51,665 nt of DNA, from NCBI GenBank assembly GCA_021738565.1, contig JAIPBT010000029.1:1-51665 (forward strand). The letters run 5' to 3'. The notes below the pieces were generated by a model. That model made no database searches and was not told where the DNA came from. It was given only the letters and a program-made list of their open reading frames with translations. Position numbers and translations under genes: made by a program. This document shows positions 34,233-43,253 of the stretch, one piece after another (the first letter of the stretch is position 1; each line of letters starts with the position of its first letter). The stretch is from Bacteroidales bacterium. GTDB lineage: Bacteria; Bacteroidota; Bacteroidia; Bacteroidales; GCA-2748055.

Positions 34233-35541
34233 TAATTACGAATTTTTTAAAAATGTAGTAAAAAGGCACTCCGGCCAGGATAACCCCGATCGCAATCGAT
34301 GATTCAACGGGGCGGTTCATGTAGGCTGTAACGAAGATCAGGGAACTCAATGTTAAAAATGCAATCTGAATGTAAGGGTATCCCGGAAGCCTGATCTCTG
34401 TTAATTTTCGCTTCCTGATCTTGAATATTGTGAATATTGTCAGAATGGGGAAAATACTCAATGAAATTCCCAGGTAGGTAAGTATTTGCTCAAATGATCC
34501 GGAAATGACATATATTATTGCCAGCGCACTTTGAATAATTATTGACCTGGAAGGAACGGAAAATTTATTCACGTATGACGCAATGGGAAAAAAATGACCA
34601 TTCTTTGCCATGGAATAGTAGATCCTGGGGCCTAATATGATAAATGCACTGATGGAAGATAAGAGTGCAAACGCTATGAAAAGTGAAAAGACAATGTCAA
34701 GTGATAGACCGAAAAGCTCATTTACTGCGAGTCCTCCAATTGCAACCACACCCTTCATTTTTTCAACATCCATTGCATATACGAACAATAGATTGAGTCC
34801 TATGTAAAGGATTGCAACGAAAGAAGTTCCTATGAAAAGTGACAGCGGTAAGTTTCTTGTGGGTTTTATGATCTCCGATCCAACATAGGAAGATGCATTC
34901 CAGCCACTGTAGGCAAATAAGATCCAGAGCAGGGACAGGCCAATGGTTTTCAGGTTGATTGGTGTGCCCGCATTTTCAGGTTGGTTAAAATGTTCAAAGG
35001 TGCCTGAGCCGAACAAAAAGCCAAGAATGATCAGTGCAGCGATAACAGCGATCTTTACCACAGTTAAGATATTCTGAACCATCGTACCCCTTTTTATCCC
35101 GGTATTATGGATCATTGTGAAAATGAGGATAACCAGGATGGCAACTGTTTTCTTAACAAACAATATGTTACCTGAGATCAGGCTTAGATCAAAAACCCTT
35201 GAAAGGTATTCGCTGAAAGCAATGGATGACGCAGCTATGGGGGCTGCGAACCCAACAACAAATGAAACCCAGCCACTCAGGAAACCGGCCAGGGGATGCA
35301 TTAATTTCGTCAGGTAAATATATTCCCCCCCGGCCAATGGGAAATTTGCGCCTATCTCTCCATAACTCCAGGCGCCAAGGAAAGCTATCAGGCCTCCGAT
35401 TGTCCAGAGAACAACCAAAAGTAACGGATTGGACAGGTCATTCATAATTATGCCGGAAGTGGTAAAGATCCCGGCACCGATCATATTGGCAATAACGATG
35501 TTGGTAAGTGAAAACAGTCCGATGGAACGATTCAGTTTCAT
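34213..35541 (-). CDS. APC-family amino acid permease
   Basis: A 442-residue, roughly 12-helix inner-membrane transporter. NIVIANMIGAGIFTTSG in the first helix is the substrate-binding loop motif of the amino acid-polyamine-organocation superfamily, and LAFLGAWSYGEIGANFPLAGG-like helix 2 ends and the GWNASSYVGSEI helix 6 break are also typical (short quotes taken from each). Substrate is unknown, likely a neutral amino acid. The gene lies between two 45-bp direct repeats, and its final residues come from one of them, so its C terminus has probably been replaced. Confidence 0.9.
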   Translation of the reverse strand: MKLNRSIGLFSLTNIVIANMIGAGIFTTSGIIMNDLSNPLLLVVLWTIGGLIAFLGAWSYGEIGANFPLAGGEYIYLTKLMHPLAGFLSGWVSFVVGFAAPIAASSIAFSEYLSRVFDLSLISGNILFVKKTVAILVILIFTMIHNTGIKRGTMVQNILTVVKIAVIAALIILGFLFGSGTFEHFNQPENAGTPINLKTIGLSLLWILFAYSGWNASSYVGSEIIKPTRNLPLSLFIGTSFVAILYIGLNLLFVYAMDVEKMKGVVAIGGLAVNELFGLSLDIVFSLFIAFALLSSISAFIILGPRIYYSMAKNGHFFPIASYVNKFSVPSRSIIIQSALAIIYVISGSFEQILTYLGISLSIFPILTIFTIFKIRKRKLTEIRLPGYPYIQIAFLTLSSLIFVTAYMNRPVESSIAIGVILAGVPFYYIFKKFVISNYSPD

Positions 35542-35616
35542 AAAATCTGAAATATCGATCTATTTAAGGCAATAATATGAATTTTAATTAGGAATTACGA
35601 ACCGGGGAGGAGGAAA

Positions 35617-35661
35617 GGCGAAGAGCTCATGATCCCAACAATCAGTCGGGAGCATAATTAC
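35617..35661. repeat. 45-bp direct repeat, copy 2 (permease 5' flank)
   Basis: Second copy of the repeat at 34188-34232, same orientation, 76 nt upstream of the permease start. The CCCAAC-AATCA-GTCGGG core has lost one base pair of the hairpin that is intact in copy 1. Confidence 0.85.
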
Positions 35662-35762
35662 GAAATTAAATTATGATGTAACCCTGATTTAATGACATTT
35701 TGCTGTGATTTGATATGGTTAATTGATTTTCAGGTAATACTATTGAAAGAGATCAATGTTAT

Positions 35763-36566
35763 CTAAAACATATATTTTATCCCGAGGATCAACCTGGCGT
35801 TCTGGTCTGGAGATCCCAGGTTTTTATCCTGGTAGACAGGCAACTGAACCAGCCCCTCAAGGGCGAGGTTAGAGTAAATGAATGAAACACCCGGCGAAGC
35901 AAAGAGGATCTCATTTGAAGGATTACCGCCACCTGCTTGCTGATTCAGGTATGAGCCTTCCAGTACAGGTGAAATTGCAAATTCAGAGTTTGATTTAAAA
36001 GGTATCAACGCAGAGAATGCCGTGTTAATCATGTATACATTTCCCGGGTTGTTTACAAGCTTACCTGAAATATCCGTAATTACATATGAAGTGCTCATAT
36101 CGATTGCAAAAAACCTTGGGCGGAATGAAATATTAAAACCGATTTCGGGATTCCATGTCCGGTTGCTTATCTCAGTCGAGCCGACAGGTAAATTGGATGC
36201 CAGGTATGGTGCAATACCAAAAGAGTAGCTGGCTGTGTTTTTCCTAAGGAGCCTGAATTTCGAAAGAACAAAAAGATCGTTAACACCCCTGTTGACCATT
36301 GAGTTGTTTTCATCTGCCCGGTGAACATACATACCCCTTGCCATCAAAGTGAATCCTGAAGTAATGCCGTACGCCAGGACCATGGGGACCATATGCGTAT
36401 TCATCGTCATCAAACCATTGTGCATGGACATGTACCGATATTGTGTTCTGAACATAAACCTGTCCTGAGGCGGAGTCAAACCGGCATCTACACTAATTCC
36501 TCCGGCAGACAGCTCAGCCTGAAACAACAGGGTCAGTAAAAGTATCGGAACAATTTTATTCTTCAT
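35763..36566 (-). CDS. Outer-membrane transporter-like protein of a metal operon
   Basis: A 267-residue exported protein (signal ending ELSAGG) with barrel-type strands, such as FMFRTQYRYMSMHNGLMTMN and SYSFGIAPYLASNLPVGS, ending LILGIKYMF. It is methionine- and histidine-rich near the N terminus (RYMSMHNGLMTMNTHMV), which fits copper or another soft metal. Its start overlaps the end of the HMA-domain gene by 11 nt. A role in metal efflux is inferred only from context. Confidence 0.7.
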   Translation of the reverse strand: MKNKIVPILLLTLLFQAELSAGGISVDAGLTPPQDRFMFRTQYRYMSMHNGLMTMNTHMVPMVLAYGITSGFTLMARGMYVHRADENNSMVNRGVNDLFVLSKFRLLRKNTASYSFGIAPYLASNLPVGSTEISNRTWNPEIGFNISFRPRFFAIDMSTSYVITDISGKLVNNPGNVYMINTAFSALIPFKSNSEFAISPVLEGSYLNQQAGGGNPSNEILFASPGVSFIYSNLALEGLVQLPVYQDKNLGSPDQNARLILGIKYMF

Positions 36567-36897
36567 TTTTCCTCTTTTTTGAACCTTTATGCAATGTGAA
36601 ATTCGCTTTTTTCACCCTTCGCTCAAGTTCGTCGGTATCAAGGGAAGAATCCGGCTTAACCACGATCTTCAATTCCTGGTTGACCCATGATGCCTGGCTG
36701 TATTCAATAGCAGGAATCTTATTCACCTGTTTTTCAAGGCCACCTTCACAGCCCGGACAATCCATGCCATAAACAGTGAAAGTAAGGGTATCTGTTTGGG
36801 CAGTTTTCTTTTCAGCTTGATATGCATGTCCGTTTTCTGACTGTGCATATATAAGTGCAGGTATTGCAATTAATATAATTGTTATTAAAGTTTTCAT
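36556..36897 (-). CDS. Periplasmic heavy-metal-associated (HMA/MerP-like) protein
   Basis: A 113-residue exported protein: signal peptide MKTLITIILIAIPALIYAQ then one HMA domain with the metal site GMDCPGCEGG (cysteines about 53 and 56) in the beta-alpha-beta ferredoxin-like fold. It probably binds and delivers copper, mercury or zinc in the periplasm. It overlaps the downstream outer-membrane gene by 11 nt and lies 111 nt after the HYC/CC-type gene, forming one transcription unit. Confidence 0.9.
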   Translation of the reverse strand: MKTLITIILIAIPALIYAQSENGHAYQAEKKTAQTDTLTFTVYGMDCPGCEGGLEKQVNKIPAIEYSQASWVNQELKIVVKPDSSLDTDELERRVKKANFTLHKGSKKRKNEE

Positions 36898-37008
36898 AAT
36901 TGGTATTTTAAATGATTTAAATTTACAGTTGGTAACATATCAGGCAATATTGCAAACAGGTAATTTCCTGAAGTGCTGTTAAAGAAATTCAGGAAGAACA
37001 GGTAAATT

Positions 37009-37392
37009 CTAAAGGCGATAATTCTGCAAACCGGCAAGCCCCATTTTGGTATTGGCTTTATCGGATGGGCCGGTCAGGCGGTTTGCGAGAATAAATTTAT
37101 TGTCTGATAAATTATGGGTGTAAAAAGAATACAAATAATTATCGGTGCAGTAATCTTGTTGTAGATTTATCTGCTTTTGTTGTTGAGAAGAAACGTAATT
37201 TATATCAATCTGTAAACGGTCTGTTACGATTTTGCAACAATTCTGCTCACCGGCCGAACATCAAGACTTATTACCGGAATCCAGGGAGATCATGACGACT
37301 TCGCCCCCGCATATATGGGTTTTCAGGTGCATTCCCGCCGTGAAAATTAAAATAATAACACCCAACAGCAGATATGTAAACCTTCTGAGCAT
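37009..37392 (-). pseudogene. HYC/CC-type small metal-associated protein interrupted by an in-frame TGA
   Basis: From the ATG at 37392, 43 codons give a signal peptide or anchor (MLRRFTYLLLGVIILIFTAG) and HLKTHICGGEVVMISLDSGN, the HYCGG-type start of the Bacteroidota HYC_CC_PP family. Codon 44 is TGA (37263-37261). The same frame then stays open for 83 codons to a TAG at 37011-37009, beginning CSAGEQNCCKIVTDRLQID, the CC region of the family. The total of 127 residues is the usual family length. Either this is a nonsense mutation of a cysteine codon or selenocysteine; I favour nonsense. It is the first gene of the metal operon. Confidence 0.7.
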
Positions 37393-37503
37393 GTAGATTT
37401 AACGCACTGTGAAATGATTTGTTCATTTCTTTTCCGGCTGGTTCAGGGGTAATGGTTAAATGAATTTCAGTATAGAAATAACTTAAATTTAACAAAAGGT
37501 TGC

Positions 37504-37782
37504 ATGGTGATTATAACTGAAACGAGCTGGGATATAGAAGGCGAAACAGGGGAGGCAGGAATGGAAATCAACGAAACATGTACGAGGGAGTATGATGACT
37601 ACTCGAATTACATTGAAACCTGTACCGGAACGAGAAAAAGTCTGAACTCCGGGAACTCCTGTTCTTATACAGCGATCTATAACTGGATCGACTGCAGTAT
37701 TACTGTGGATATAGATGACGTGGGATCCTGTTCTGATATAGCTGAATACAGTAAAAATTATAAGGACTTCCAGATCAGATAG
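37504..37782 (+). CDS. Doubtful small open frame
   Basis: A 92-residue acidic frame rich in serine, threonine, tyrosine and cysteine (CSYTAIYNWIDCSITVDIDD) with no signal peptide and no recognised domain. A TTAAATTTAACAAAAGG stretch lies just upstream, and another frame is open on the opposite strand. It could be a small protein of the metal locus or chance; I report it only because nothing else explains 37500-37880. Confidence 0.2.
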   Translation: MVIITETSWDIEGETGEAGMEINETCTREYDDYSNYIETCTGTRKSLNSGNSCSYTAIYNWIDCSITVDIDDVGSCSDIAEYSKNYKDFQIR

Positions 37783-37884
37783 TCTTTCTGCTAAATGCAA
37801 AAAGATGGGCTCCAGGTTAGTAAATTGTTTTGCGATCAACGCGATGGGTATGATAATGGCAAAACAGATAACAATGATCTGCTC

Positions 37885-38601
37885 TTAATCAAGCGGTAGT
37901 AACCTGATGTTTCTCCATTTTACTTCATAGGGAGTTGGATCCTGTCCGACGTCATGTACCTGGAGACCGATGATGCCTTCGTAATTCAATCCATCCCTGA
38001 ATTCGGCCACTACAATACCGTTTACAATGGTTCGGATGGAATCGCCTTTGCATTCAACACGGTATTTGTTCCACTGGTTATTCTTAAAAGCCTTGCTCTC
38101 TTTTGAGCCCTTTTCCGGCCACCAGGGCGTCATAAACGCTCTTCGAGCTTCATCGTAAATGCCTCCTGAACTTCCCACTTCCTCACCGGCGATTTCTACC
38201 TGGTACCCGTAAACCCGGTCGGCAGGAATGGTTTTTTTACCAAGAACACCTTCGTCATTCCTGAACCAGAAAACGGTTTCTTTTTTCGCGATCATGCTCC
38301 TGAACTGTACCCCGGAGTTTAGTTCGGGGCTTACGAGGAATACTTCAAATTCGAGAATAAAGTCACTGTATGACTGATCTGTACAGAGAAATGTATTCGG
38401 ACTCCCTTTGACGGCAGTTCCAATGATTTCTCCGTTTTCAACCCTGTATTTTGCAAAACCGCTGTGTATCGACCAGCCATCAAGGGTTTTGCCATTGAAT
38501 AATTGGATCCAATCCTCTTGCTGGGCATTCAGATTCAGAGATGTGAATGCCACAACTATAATCAGGATAGATGTTACATGTTTTTTGCGGATGTTTTTCA
38601 T
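37885..38601 (-). CDS. Secreted DUF1080 protein
   Basis: A 238-residue protein whose signal peptide starts MKNIRKKHVTSILIIVVAFT and ends NLNAQ; I chose this start at 38601 over an upstream ATG that would add 35 unlikely residues. DUF1080 landmarks: WIQLFNGKTLDGWSI, LNSGVQFRSMI, WNKYRVECKGDSIRTIVNG and EGIIGLQVHDVG. It is the third DUF1080 member of the window. The GVQFRS strand in place of GIFLRG places it with a different subgroup from the one at 24374. It lies 348 nt downstream of lysS on the same strand. Confidence 0.85.
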   Translation of the reverse strand: MKNIRKKHVTSILIIVVAFTSLNLNAQQEDWIQLFNGKTLDGWSIHSGFAKYRVENGEIIGTAVKGSPNTFLCTDQSYSDFILEFEVFLVSPELNSGVQFRSMIAKKETVFWFRNDEGVLGKKTIPADRVYGYQVEIAGEEVGSSGGIYDEARRAFMTPWWPEKGSKESKAFKNNQWNKYRVECKGDSIRTIVNGIVVAEFRDGLNYEGIIGLQVHDVGQDPTPYEVKWRNIRLLPLD

Positions 38602-38814
38602 GGTGAATAAATTTAAAGTAAAGATAAAAAATAACGAATCAAATTTGCAATTGTCTGAACTGTGATTTTCAAGATTATTATGATTTTCATGATGATTTAT
38701 TGACACACTAAATCATGTGAATCAATCTCATCATCACAATCATGGTTCACCTTTTTACGGTATCCACCCCGCAACCCCCTCCGGGCTCAATTCCTACAGA
38801 TACGGAGGGATAAA

Positions 38815-38842
38815 GTAAAGACGCAATATTTTGCGTCTTTAC
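38815..38842. repeat. Perfect 12-bp palindrome downstream of lysS
   Basis: GTAAAGACGCAA, loop TATT, TTGCGTCTTTAC. This GTAAAGACGCAA palindrome type is frequent as a dispersed element in Bacteroidota. It could act as transcription end for lysS in either direction. Its right end overlaps the stop codon of the lysS-tail relic. Confidence 0.8.
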
Positions 38843-38916
38843 TATACCCAATCAGAAACCTCCTCAAGCGTTAACGTACCAATCTCCAACCTGTTCTTCT
38901 TCCGGTATCCCATCAT
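38842..38916 (-). pseudogene. Relic of a lysS C-terminal tail
   Basis: Read on the minus strand, these 25 codons give MMGYRKKNRLEIGTLTLEEV followed by SDWV and a stop. The residues match the end of the intact lysS just upstream ([21 protein letters not shown]). A related copy, with a stop inside, is at 51530-51601. The relic is separated from lysS by the palindrome at 38923. Confidence 0.7.
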
Positions 38917-38922
38917 CCCTCG

Positions 38923-38948
38923 CCCTCCGAAGCTTTAGCGAAGGAGGG
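38923..38948. repeat. REP-like palindrome between lysS and its tail relic
   Basis: CCCTCC at 38923 and GGAGGG ending 38948 flank CGAAGCTTTAGCGAA, an imperfect stem. It belongs with the CGTAGCTTCAGCGAAGG-like palindromes at 39184 and 48941, and it directly abuts the lysS stop codon. Confidence 0.7.
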
Positions 38949-40862
38949 TTATTGTATCCAGGTAGCGACGGTCTCCGGACTCACCCCCGGCAGATCAAGC
39001 TTGTTCTTTTTCTTATAACCGTTCAGGTCGTTGGCCAGTTTCCCTGGCTTTTCAACGGCTATCAGCTTCTCAACGGTCGTGTACCCCAGTGCCTGCAGCG
39101 GCTCCACCCACTCTTCGGGAACTCCCAGTGCAGTATATTCTTCTCTCCCGCTCTCCCTTTCTCCTGCTCTCCCTTTCCCATCTGCCGTAGCTTCAGCGAA
39201 GGCTGACTCTTCTCTGCCTGTCTCCACCTCTCCTGGTCCCCCCGTCTCCCCGTCTCCTTGTCTCCCGGTACTCGAACCTTTGGTTCTCGTGAGCTCGGCT
39301 ATGCCTCGGTTCTCCACATCTCCTTGTCCCCCAGTCCCCTGGTCTCCCCGTCTCGTTTCAGGTTTCATCTGCGGGAAAAACAGTACATCCTGGATACTGC
39401 TCTTGTTGGTCATCAGCATCACCAGCCGGTCCATCCCCATCCCCATGCCCGATGTGGGGGGCATGCCGTATTCCAGTGCGCGGACAAAGTCCATGTCAAT
39501 GAACATGGCCTCGTCGTCGCCCTTTTCCGACAATTTGAGTTGCTCCTTGAAACGCTCATACTGGTCGATGGGGTCGTTCAATTCCGAATAGGCATTGCAG
39601 ATCTCCTGTGCGTTGACGATAAGTTCAAACCTTTCTGTCAATTCGGGATTTTCCCGGTGCTTTTTACACAGCGGGGACATCTCCACCGGGTAATCTATTA
39701 CAAATGTGGGCTGGATCAAATTTGGTTCGCATTTTTCACCAAAAATCTCATCGATGATCTTGCCCTTGCCCATGGTTGGATCCAATTCGATGTTCAGACA
39801 TTCGGCCTGCGCCCTGAGGTCTGTTTCATTCAGACCTGATACATCGAGTCCCGTGTACTCTTTAATGGCGTCCAGCATGGTGATTCTATTGAAGGGTCGC
39901 TTGAAATCGATCTCCGTGTCGCCGATCATGACTTTCGTTGTGCCATGCAGATCGAGTGCCACCTTCTCGATCATCTCCTCGGTGAAATCCATCATCCAGT
40001 TGTAGTCCTTGTAAGCCACGTATATCTCCATCACGGTGAATTCAGGGTTGTGCGAGCGGTCCATTCCCTCGTTCCGGAAATCCTTTGAAAACTCATACAC
40101 TCCTTCATATCCCCCTACGATGAGCCTCTTCAGGTAAAGTTCATTGGCTATTCGCAGGTAAAGCGAGATATCGAGCGAGTTGTGGTGCGTAACAAACGGC
40201 CTTGCAGCGGCGCCACCGGGTATGGGCTGCAAAATGGGGGTTTCCACCTCAAGGTAACCTTTGCTGTTGAAAAGTTCACTGAGAGAATTGTATATCTGTG
40301 TCCGCTTCCTGAATACTTCGCGAACCTCCGGGTTGACAACCAGGTCGACATACCGCTGGCGATACCGGAATTCGGGATCGGTGACTGCGTCATAGGTCTT
40401 CCCGTCCTTCTCCTTCACTATGGGAAGCGGCCTGATGGATTTGCTCAATAGGGTCAGCTCCTTTACATGGATCGATATCTCACCCATCTGGGTGCGGAAT
40501 ACGAAACCTTTCACACCAATGAAATCACCGATATCGAGGAGCTTCTTGAAGACAGTGTTGTAAAGGGTCTTGTCTTCTCCCGGACAGATCTCATCGCGGT
40601 TCACGTAGATCTGGATCTTTCCTTTTGAGTCCTGGAGCTCCGCGAATGAGGCCTTTCCCATAATACGGCGTGACATGAGCCTGCCGGCAACGGAGACGTC
40701 CTGGAGATTCTTCTTTTCATCGTTAAATTTTTCCCTGATCTCCGTGGAATATATGTTGGTTTCATAGGCGGCAGCAGGGTAGGGGTTGATGCCGAGTTTG
40801 CGGATCTCGTCCAGTGAATGGCGGCGTACTTGTTCCTGTTCTGAAAGATTGGTGTGATCCAT
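38949..40862 (-). CDS. lysS: Lysyl-tRNA synthetase, class II, with repeat-derived insert
   Basis: Charges tRNA-Lys. The OB-fold anticodon-binding domain ([19 protein letters not shown]) is at about 55-170. Class II motif 2 is [15 protein letters not shown] and motif 3 is [15 protein letters not shown] (about 477-491). The family tail [19 protein letters not shown] to the end (576-637) is the Bacteroidota-type extension. Between FFPQMKPE and this tail lie 73 residues (503-575) of low complexity (runs of G, E, R, T, Q), including [12 protein letters not shown], encoded by a CTCC-rich repeat and a REP palindrome. The frame is kept, so the protein is probably functional with a flexible linker. 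Length 637 against about 575 usual. Confidence 0.92.
   Translation of the reverse strand: MDHTNLSEQEQVRRHSLDEIRKLGINPYPAAAYETNIYSTEIREKFNDEKKNLQDVSVAGRLMSRRIMGKASFAELQDSKGKIQIYVNRDEICPGEDKTLYNTVFKKLLDIGDFIGVKGFVFRTQMGEISIHVKELTLLSKSIRPLPIVKEKDGKTYDAVTDPEFRYRQRYVDLVVNPEVREVFRKRTQIYNSLSELFNSKGYLEVETPILQPIPGGAAARPFVTHHNSLDISLYLRIANELYLKRLIVGGYEGVYEFSKDFRNEGMDRSHNPEFTVMEIYVAYKDYNWMMDFTEEMIEKVALDLHGTTKVMIGDTEIDFKRPFNRITMLDAIKEYTGLDVSGLNETDLRAQAECLNIELDPTMGKGKIIDEIFGEKCEPNLIQPTFVIDYPVEMSPLCKKHRENPELTERFELIVNAQEICNAYSELNDPIDQYERFKEQLKLSEKGDDEAMFIDMDFVRALEYGMPPTSGMGMGMDRLVMLMTNKSSIQDVLFFPQMKPETRRGDQGTGGQGDVENRGIAELTRTKGSSTGRQGDGETGGPGEVETGREESAFAEATADGKGRAGERESGREEYTALGVPEEWVEPLQALGYTTVEKLIAVEKPGKLANDLNGYKKKNKLDLPGVSPETVATWIQ
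39184..39203. repeat. REP palindrome inside lysS
   Basis: GCCGTAGCTTCAGCGAAGGC within the lysS insert; on the coding strand it encodes AFAEATAD. Same type as 48941-48963 (CCGCCGTAG...CGAAGGCGG) and 38923-38948. Confidence 0.75.
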
Positions 40863-41091
40863 GTTTTAATGAATTTCTTTGATGCGCAAAGATATGGAAA
40901 AGCCGGATGAGTGTAAAATAAAACAAAAATAATGACGATAATTTATAGGCTCATAACATAAAACCCATGAAAGCTATTGCACGAAGACCACTAAGAAGAC
41001 ACGAAGGTCCACAAAGTAATTGTAAGTATAATCGTGGCTGTATTCTTTGTGATACTTTGTGCATCCTTTGTGAAACTTTGTGAAACTGGAA

Positions 41092-41463
41092 ATGAACGAA
41101 GAAAAAATATCCAATATTGTTATCGGATGCGCGATCAAAGTCCATAGAACATTAGGTCCCGGTCTTCTGGAATCCGCCTACCAGGAATGTCTGTTTTATG
41201 AATTGAAAAAAAATGGTTTGTTTGTTAAGAAAGAGGTGCCATTGTCGATACTATATGAAGAAGTGAAATTGGACCATGGTTACAGAATAGACTTGCTGGT
41301 TGAGAATAAAGTAGTAATTGAGATAAAAACGGTGGAATCGCTTACTGATGTTCATCTGGCGCAAATTTTGACTTATATGAAATTGGGCTCATTTAATTTG
41401 GGATTATTGTTGAATTTTTATGTATCAATTCTGAAAAACGGAATTAAGCGTGTAAAATTATAA
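41092..41463 (+). CDS. GxxExxY family protein
   Basis: A 123-residue cytoplasmic protein with the family signature GLLESAY (residues about 24-30) and the downstream EIKTVESLTDVHLAQILTYM motif, which resembles PD-(D/E)xK nuclease folds (D and E-x-K are present in the DLLVENKVVIEIK stretch). The family is common and mobile in Bacteroidota and its role is not established. A start at 41080 would add four residues. The upstream 115 nt consist of degenerate CACAAAG/ACACGAAG-type repeats. Confidence 0.88.
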   Translation: MNEEKISNIVIGCAIKVHRTLGPGLLESAYQECLFYELKKNGLFVKKEVPLSILYEEVKLDHGYRIDLLVENKVVIEIKTVESLTDVHLAQILTYMKLGSFNLGLLLNFYVSILKNGIKRVKL

Positions 41464-41508
41464 GTCCCAATTTTTAGTAATGAACGCCCCAAAGACCGTC
41501 AATTATGC

Positions 41509-41516
41509 TATTTTTG
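41509..41516 (+). promoter_or_regulatory. Possible -7 box of the recJ promoter
   Basis: TATTTTTG fits the Bacteroidota -7 consensus TAnnTTTG, 22 nt before the recJ ATG. No clear TTTG -33 element is seen at the expected spacing. Confidence 0.35.
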
Positions 41517-41537
41517 TATTCAAGATTGCAGGGGGGT

Positions 41538-43253
41538 ATGGAGAAAAACTGGGTTATAAAATCACAGGGCGCTGAAGCCGAAGTGCTTGCATTGAGCCGG
41601 GCACTTGGAATAAAGAAAGTGCTTGCCAACCTGCTGGTCCAGCGGGGCATCCGGACATTCGACGACGCCAAGGCCTTTTTTCGTCCACAGCTCACAAAAT
41701 TGCACGATCCTTACCTGATGAAGGATATGGATACTGCTGTTGGCAGGATCATGGCAGCAATTTCCAACGATGAAGGCATCATTGTATATGGCGATTACGA
41801 TGTTGATGGTACCACGGCAGTGGCCCTGATGTATTCTTTCCTCAGGGAACATGTGCGAAACATCGATTACTATATTCCTGATCGTTACAGTGAAGGTTAT
41901 GGAGTGTCTTCAAAGGGGATTGACTATGCTGCTGAAAAGGGTTACCGGATGATCATTGCACTGGATTGCGGGATCAAGGCAGTTGACAAGGTGGATTATG
42001 CCCGTTCAAAGGGCATTGATTTTATCATCTGCGATCACCATACACCCGGGGAAAAACTTCCTGATGCTTTTGCTGTTCTCGATCCGAAACGGTCTGATTG
42101 TGAATATCCCTACAAGGAACTTTCAGGTTGCGGGGTTGGGTTTAAATTGATCCAGGCGCTGTCTGCCAAAATGGGTATCGAATTCGACGATATTACCCAC
42201 CTGCTTGATCTGGTTGTTGTAAGTATTGCCTCTGATATTGTCCCCATAACCGGGGAGAACAGGGTGCTTGCATATTTTGGTCTTGAAAAACTTGCACAAT
42301 CGCCGCGTATCGGTCTGCAGGCCTTAATGAATCTGGCCTCATTCAATGAAGGGTATGTTACCATTGAAGACATTGTTTTTAAAATCGGTCCGAGGCTGAA
42401 TGCAGCAGGAAGAATGGAATCGGGCAGAACTGCTGTTAAATTGCTTGTAAGTGAAGACATGTCGGAAGCGCTGTCTATGAGTAAGAATATCAACACCATC
42501 AATTCCGAGCGCCGGGATGTTGATACCATCATTACCCGGCAGGCCGTTGAAATGATACAGAGGGACAAGTCATTGCAGGAGCAGAAGTCAACAGTACTCT
42601 ACAATCCGGAATGGCACAAGGGAGTGATTGGTATTGTCGCTTCAAGGATGATGGACCACTATTACAGGCCAACCGTGATCCTTACACAATCCAACGGGTT
42701 TGCATCCGGATCTGCAAGGTCGGTGAATGGCTTTGATCTCTACCAGGCAATTGACGCCTGCAGCGACCTGCTTGAAAATTTCGGCGGTCATAAATATGCG
42801 GCCGGACTGACCATGAAAATAAGCAATGTCAAAACATTTACTGAACGCTTCGAAACTTATATCCAGGAAAATATACAATCAGACCAGCTGATACCCGTGG
42901 TTGAAATTGATGCCGAACTGAACCTTTCTGAAATCGATGATTCATTTGTGCGGGTCCTGAATCAGTTCAGACCATTCGGGCCCGAAAATATGGCTCCGGT
43001 GTTTTTTACTGAAAATGTTTCAGATAACGGACAAGGACGACGCGTTGGGAACGATGGGGATCACCTAAGACTGAACCTTGTGCATGAAGAGAATCCCTTC
43101 ACGGTATTTACTGCCATAGCTTTCCAACAGGGCAACCGGTTCAGCAAGATCGTAAACGGACAGTCTTTCGATATTTGCTATTCCGTGGAGGAGAATGAAT
43201 ACCGGGGCCGAAAAAGCATACAGCTGAATGTGAAGGATTTAAAATTCGATTGA
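41538..43253 (+). CDS. recJ: Single-stranded-DNA-specific exonuclease RecJ
   Basis: A 5'-3' ssDNA exonuclease of recombination and mismatch repair. DHH-domain motifs: IVYGDYDVDGTTA (about residues 75-87), DCGIKAVDKV, ICDHHTPGE with the DHH triad, and LDPKR. The DHHA1 domain follows (GRMESGRTAVKLL, GHKYAAGLTM), then an OB domain to the end. The start at 41538 (MEKNWVIKSQG) is chosen because it matches family N termini; the extra 11 codons upstream do not. Length 571 residues, normal for the family. Confidence 0.94.
   Translation: MEKNWVIKSQGAEAEVLALSRALGIKKVLANLLVQRGIRTFDDAKAFFRPQLTKLHDPYLMKDMDTAVGRIMAAISNDEGIIVYGDYDVDGTTAVALMYSFLREHVRNIDYYIPDRYSEGYGVSSKGIDYAAEKGYRMIIALDCGIKAVDKVDYARSKGIDFIICDHHTPGEKLPDAFAVLDPKRSDCEYPYKELSGCGVGFKLIQALSAKMGIEFDDITHLLDLVVVSIASDIVPITGENRVLAYFGLEKLAQSPRIGLQALMNLASFNEGYVTIEDIVFKIGPRLNAAGRMESGRTAVKLLVSEDMSEALSMSKNINTINSERRDVDTIITRQAVEMIQRDKSLQEQKSTVLYNPEWHKGVIGIVASRMMDHYYRPTVILTQSNGFASGSARSVNGFDLYQAIDACSDLLENFGGHKYAAGLTMKISNVKTFTERFETYIQENIQSDQLIPVVEIDAELNLSEIDDSFVRVLNQFRPFGPENMAPVFFTENVSDNGQGRRVGNDGDHLRLNLVHEENPFTVFTAIAFQQGNRFSKIVNGQSFDICYSVEENEYRGRKSIQLNVKDLKFD

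Noticed and set aside
37271-37495. 74-residue minus-strand frame
   Set aside because: It is out of frame with the HYC/CC-type sequence, which gives a recognisable signal peptide and CGG motif in another frame.
37489-37839. 116-residue minus-strand frame
   Set aside because: No family motif or signal peptide; overlaps an equally unconvincing plus-strand frame.
39031-39591. 186- and 193-residue plus-strand frames in lysS
   Set aside because: Proline- and serine-rich translations of the opposite strand of the low-complexity insert and catalytic domain.
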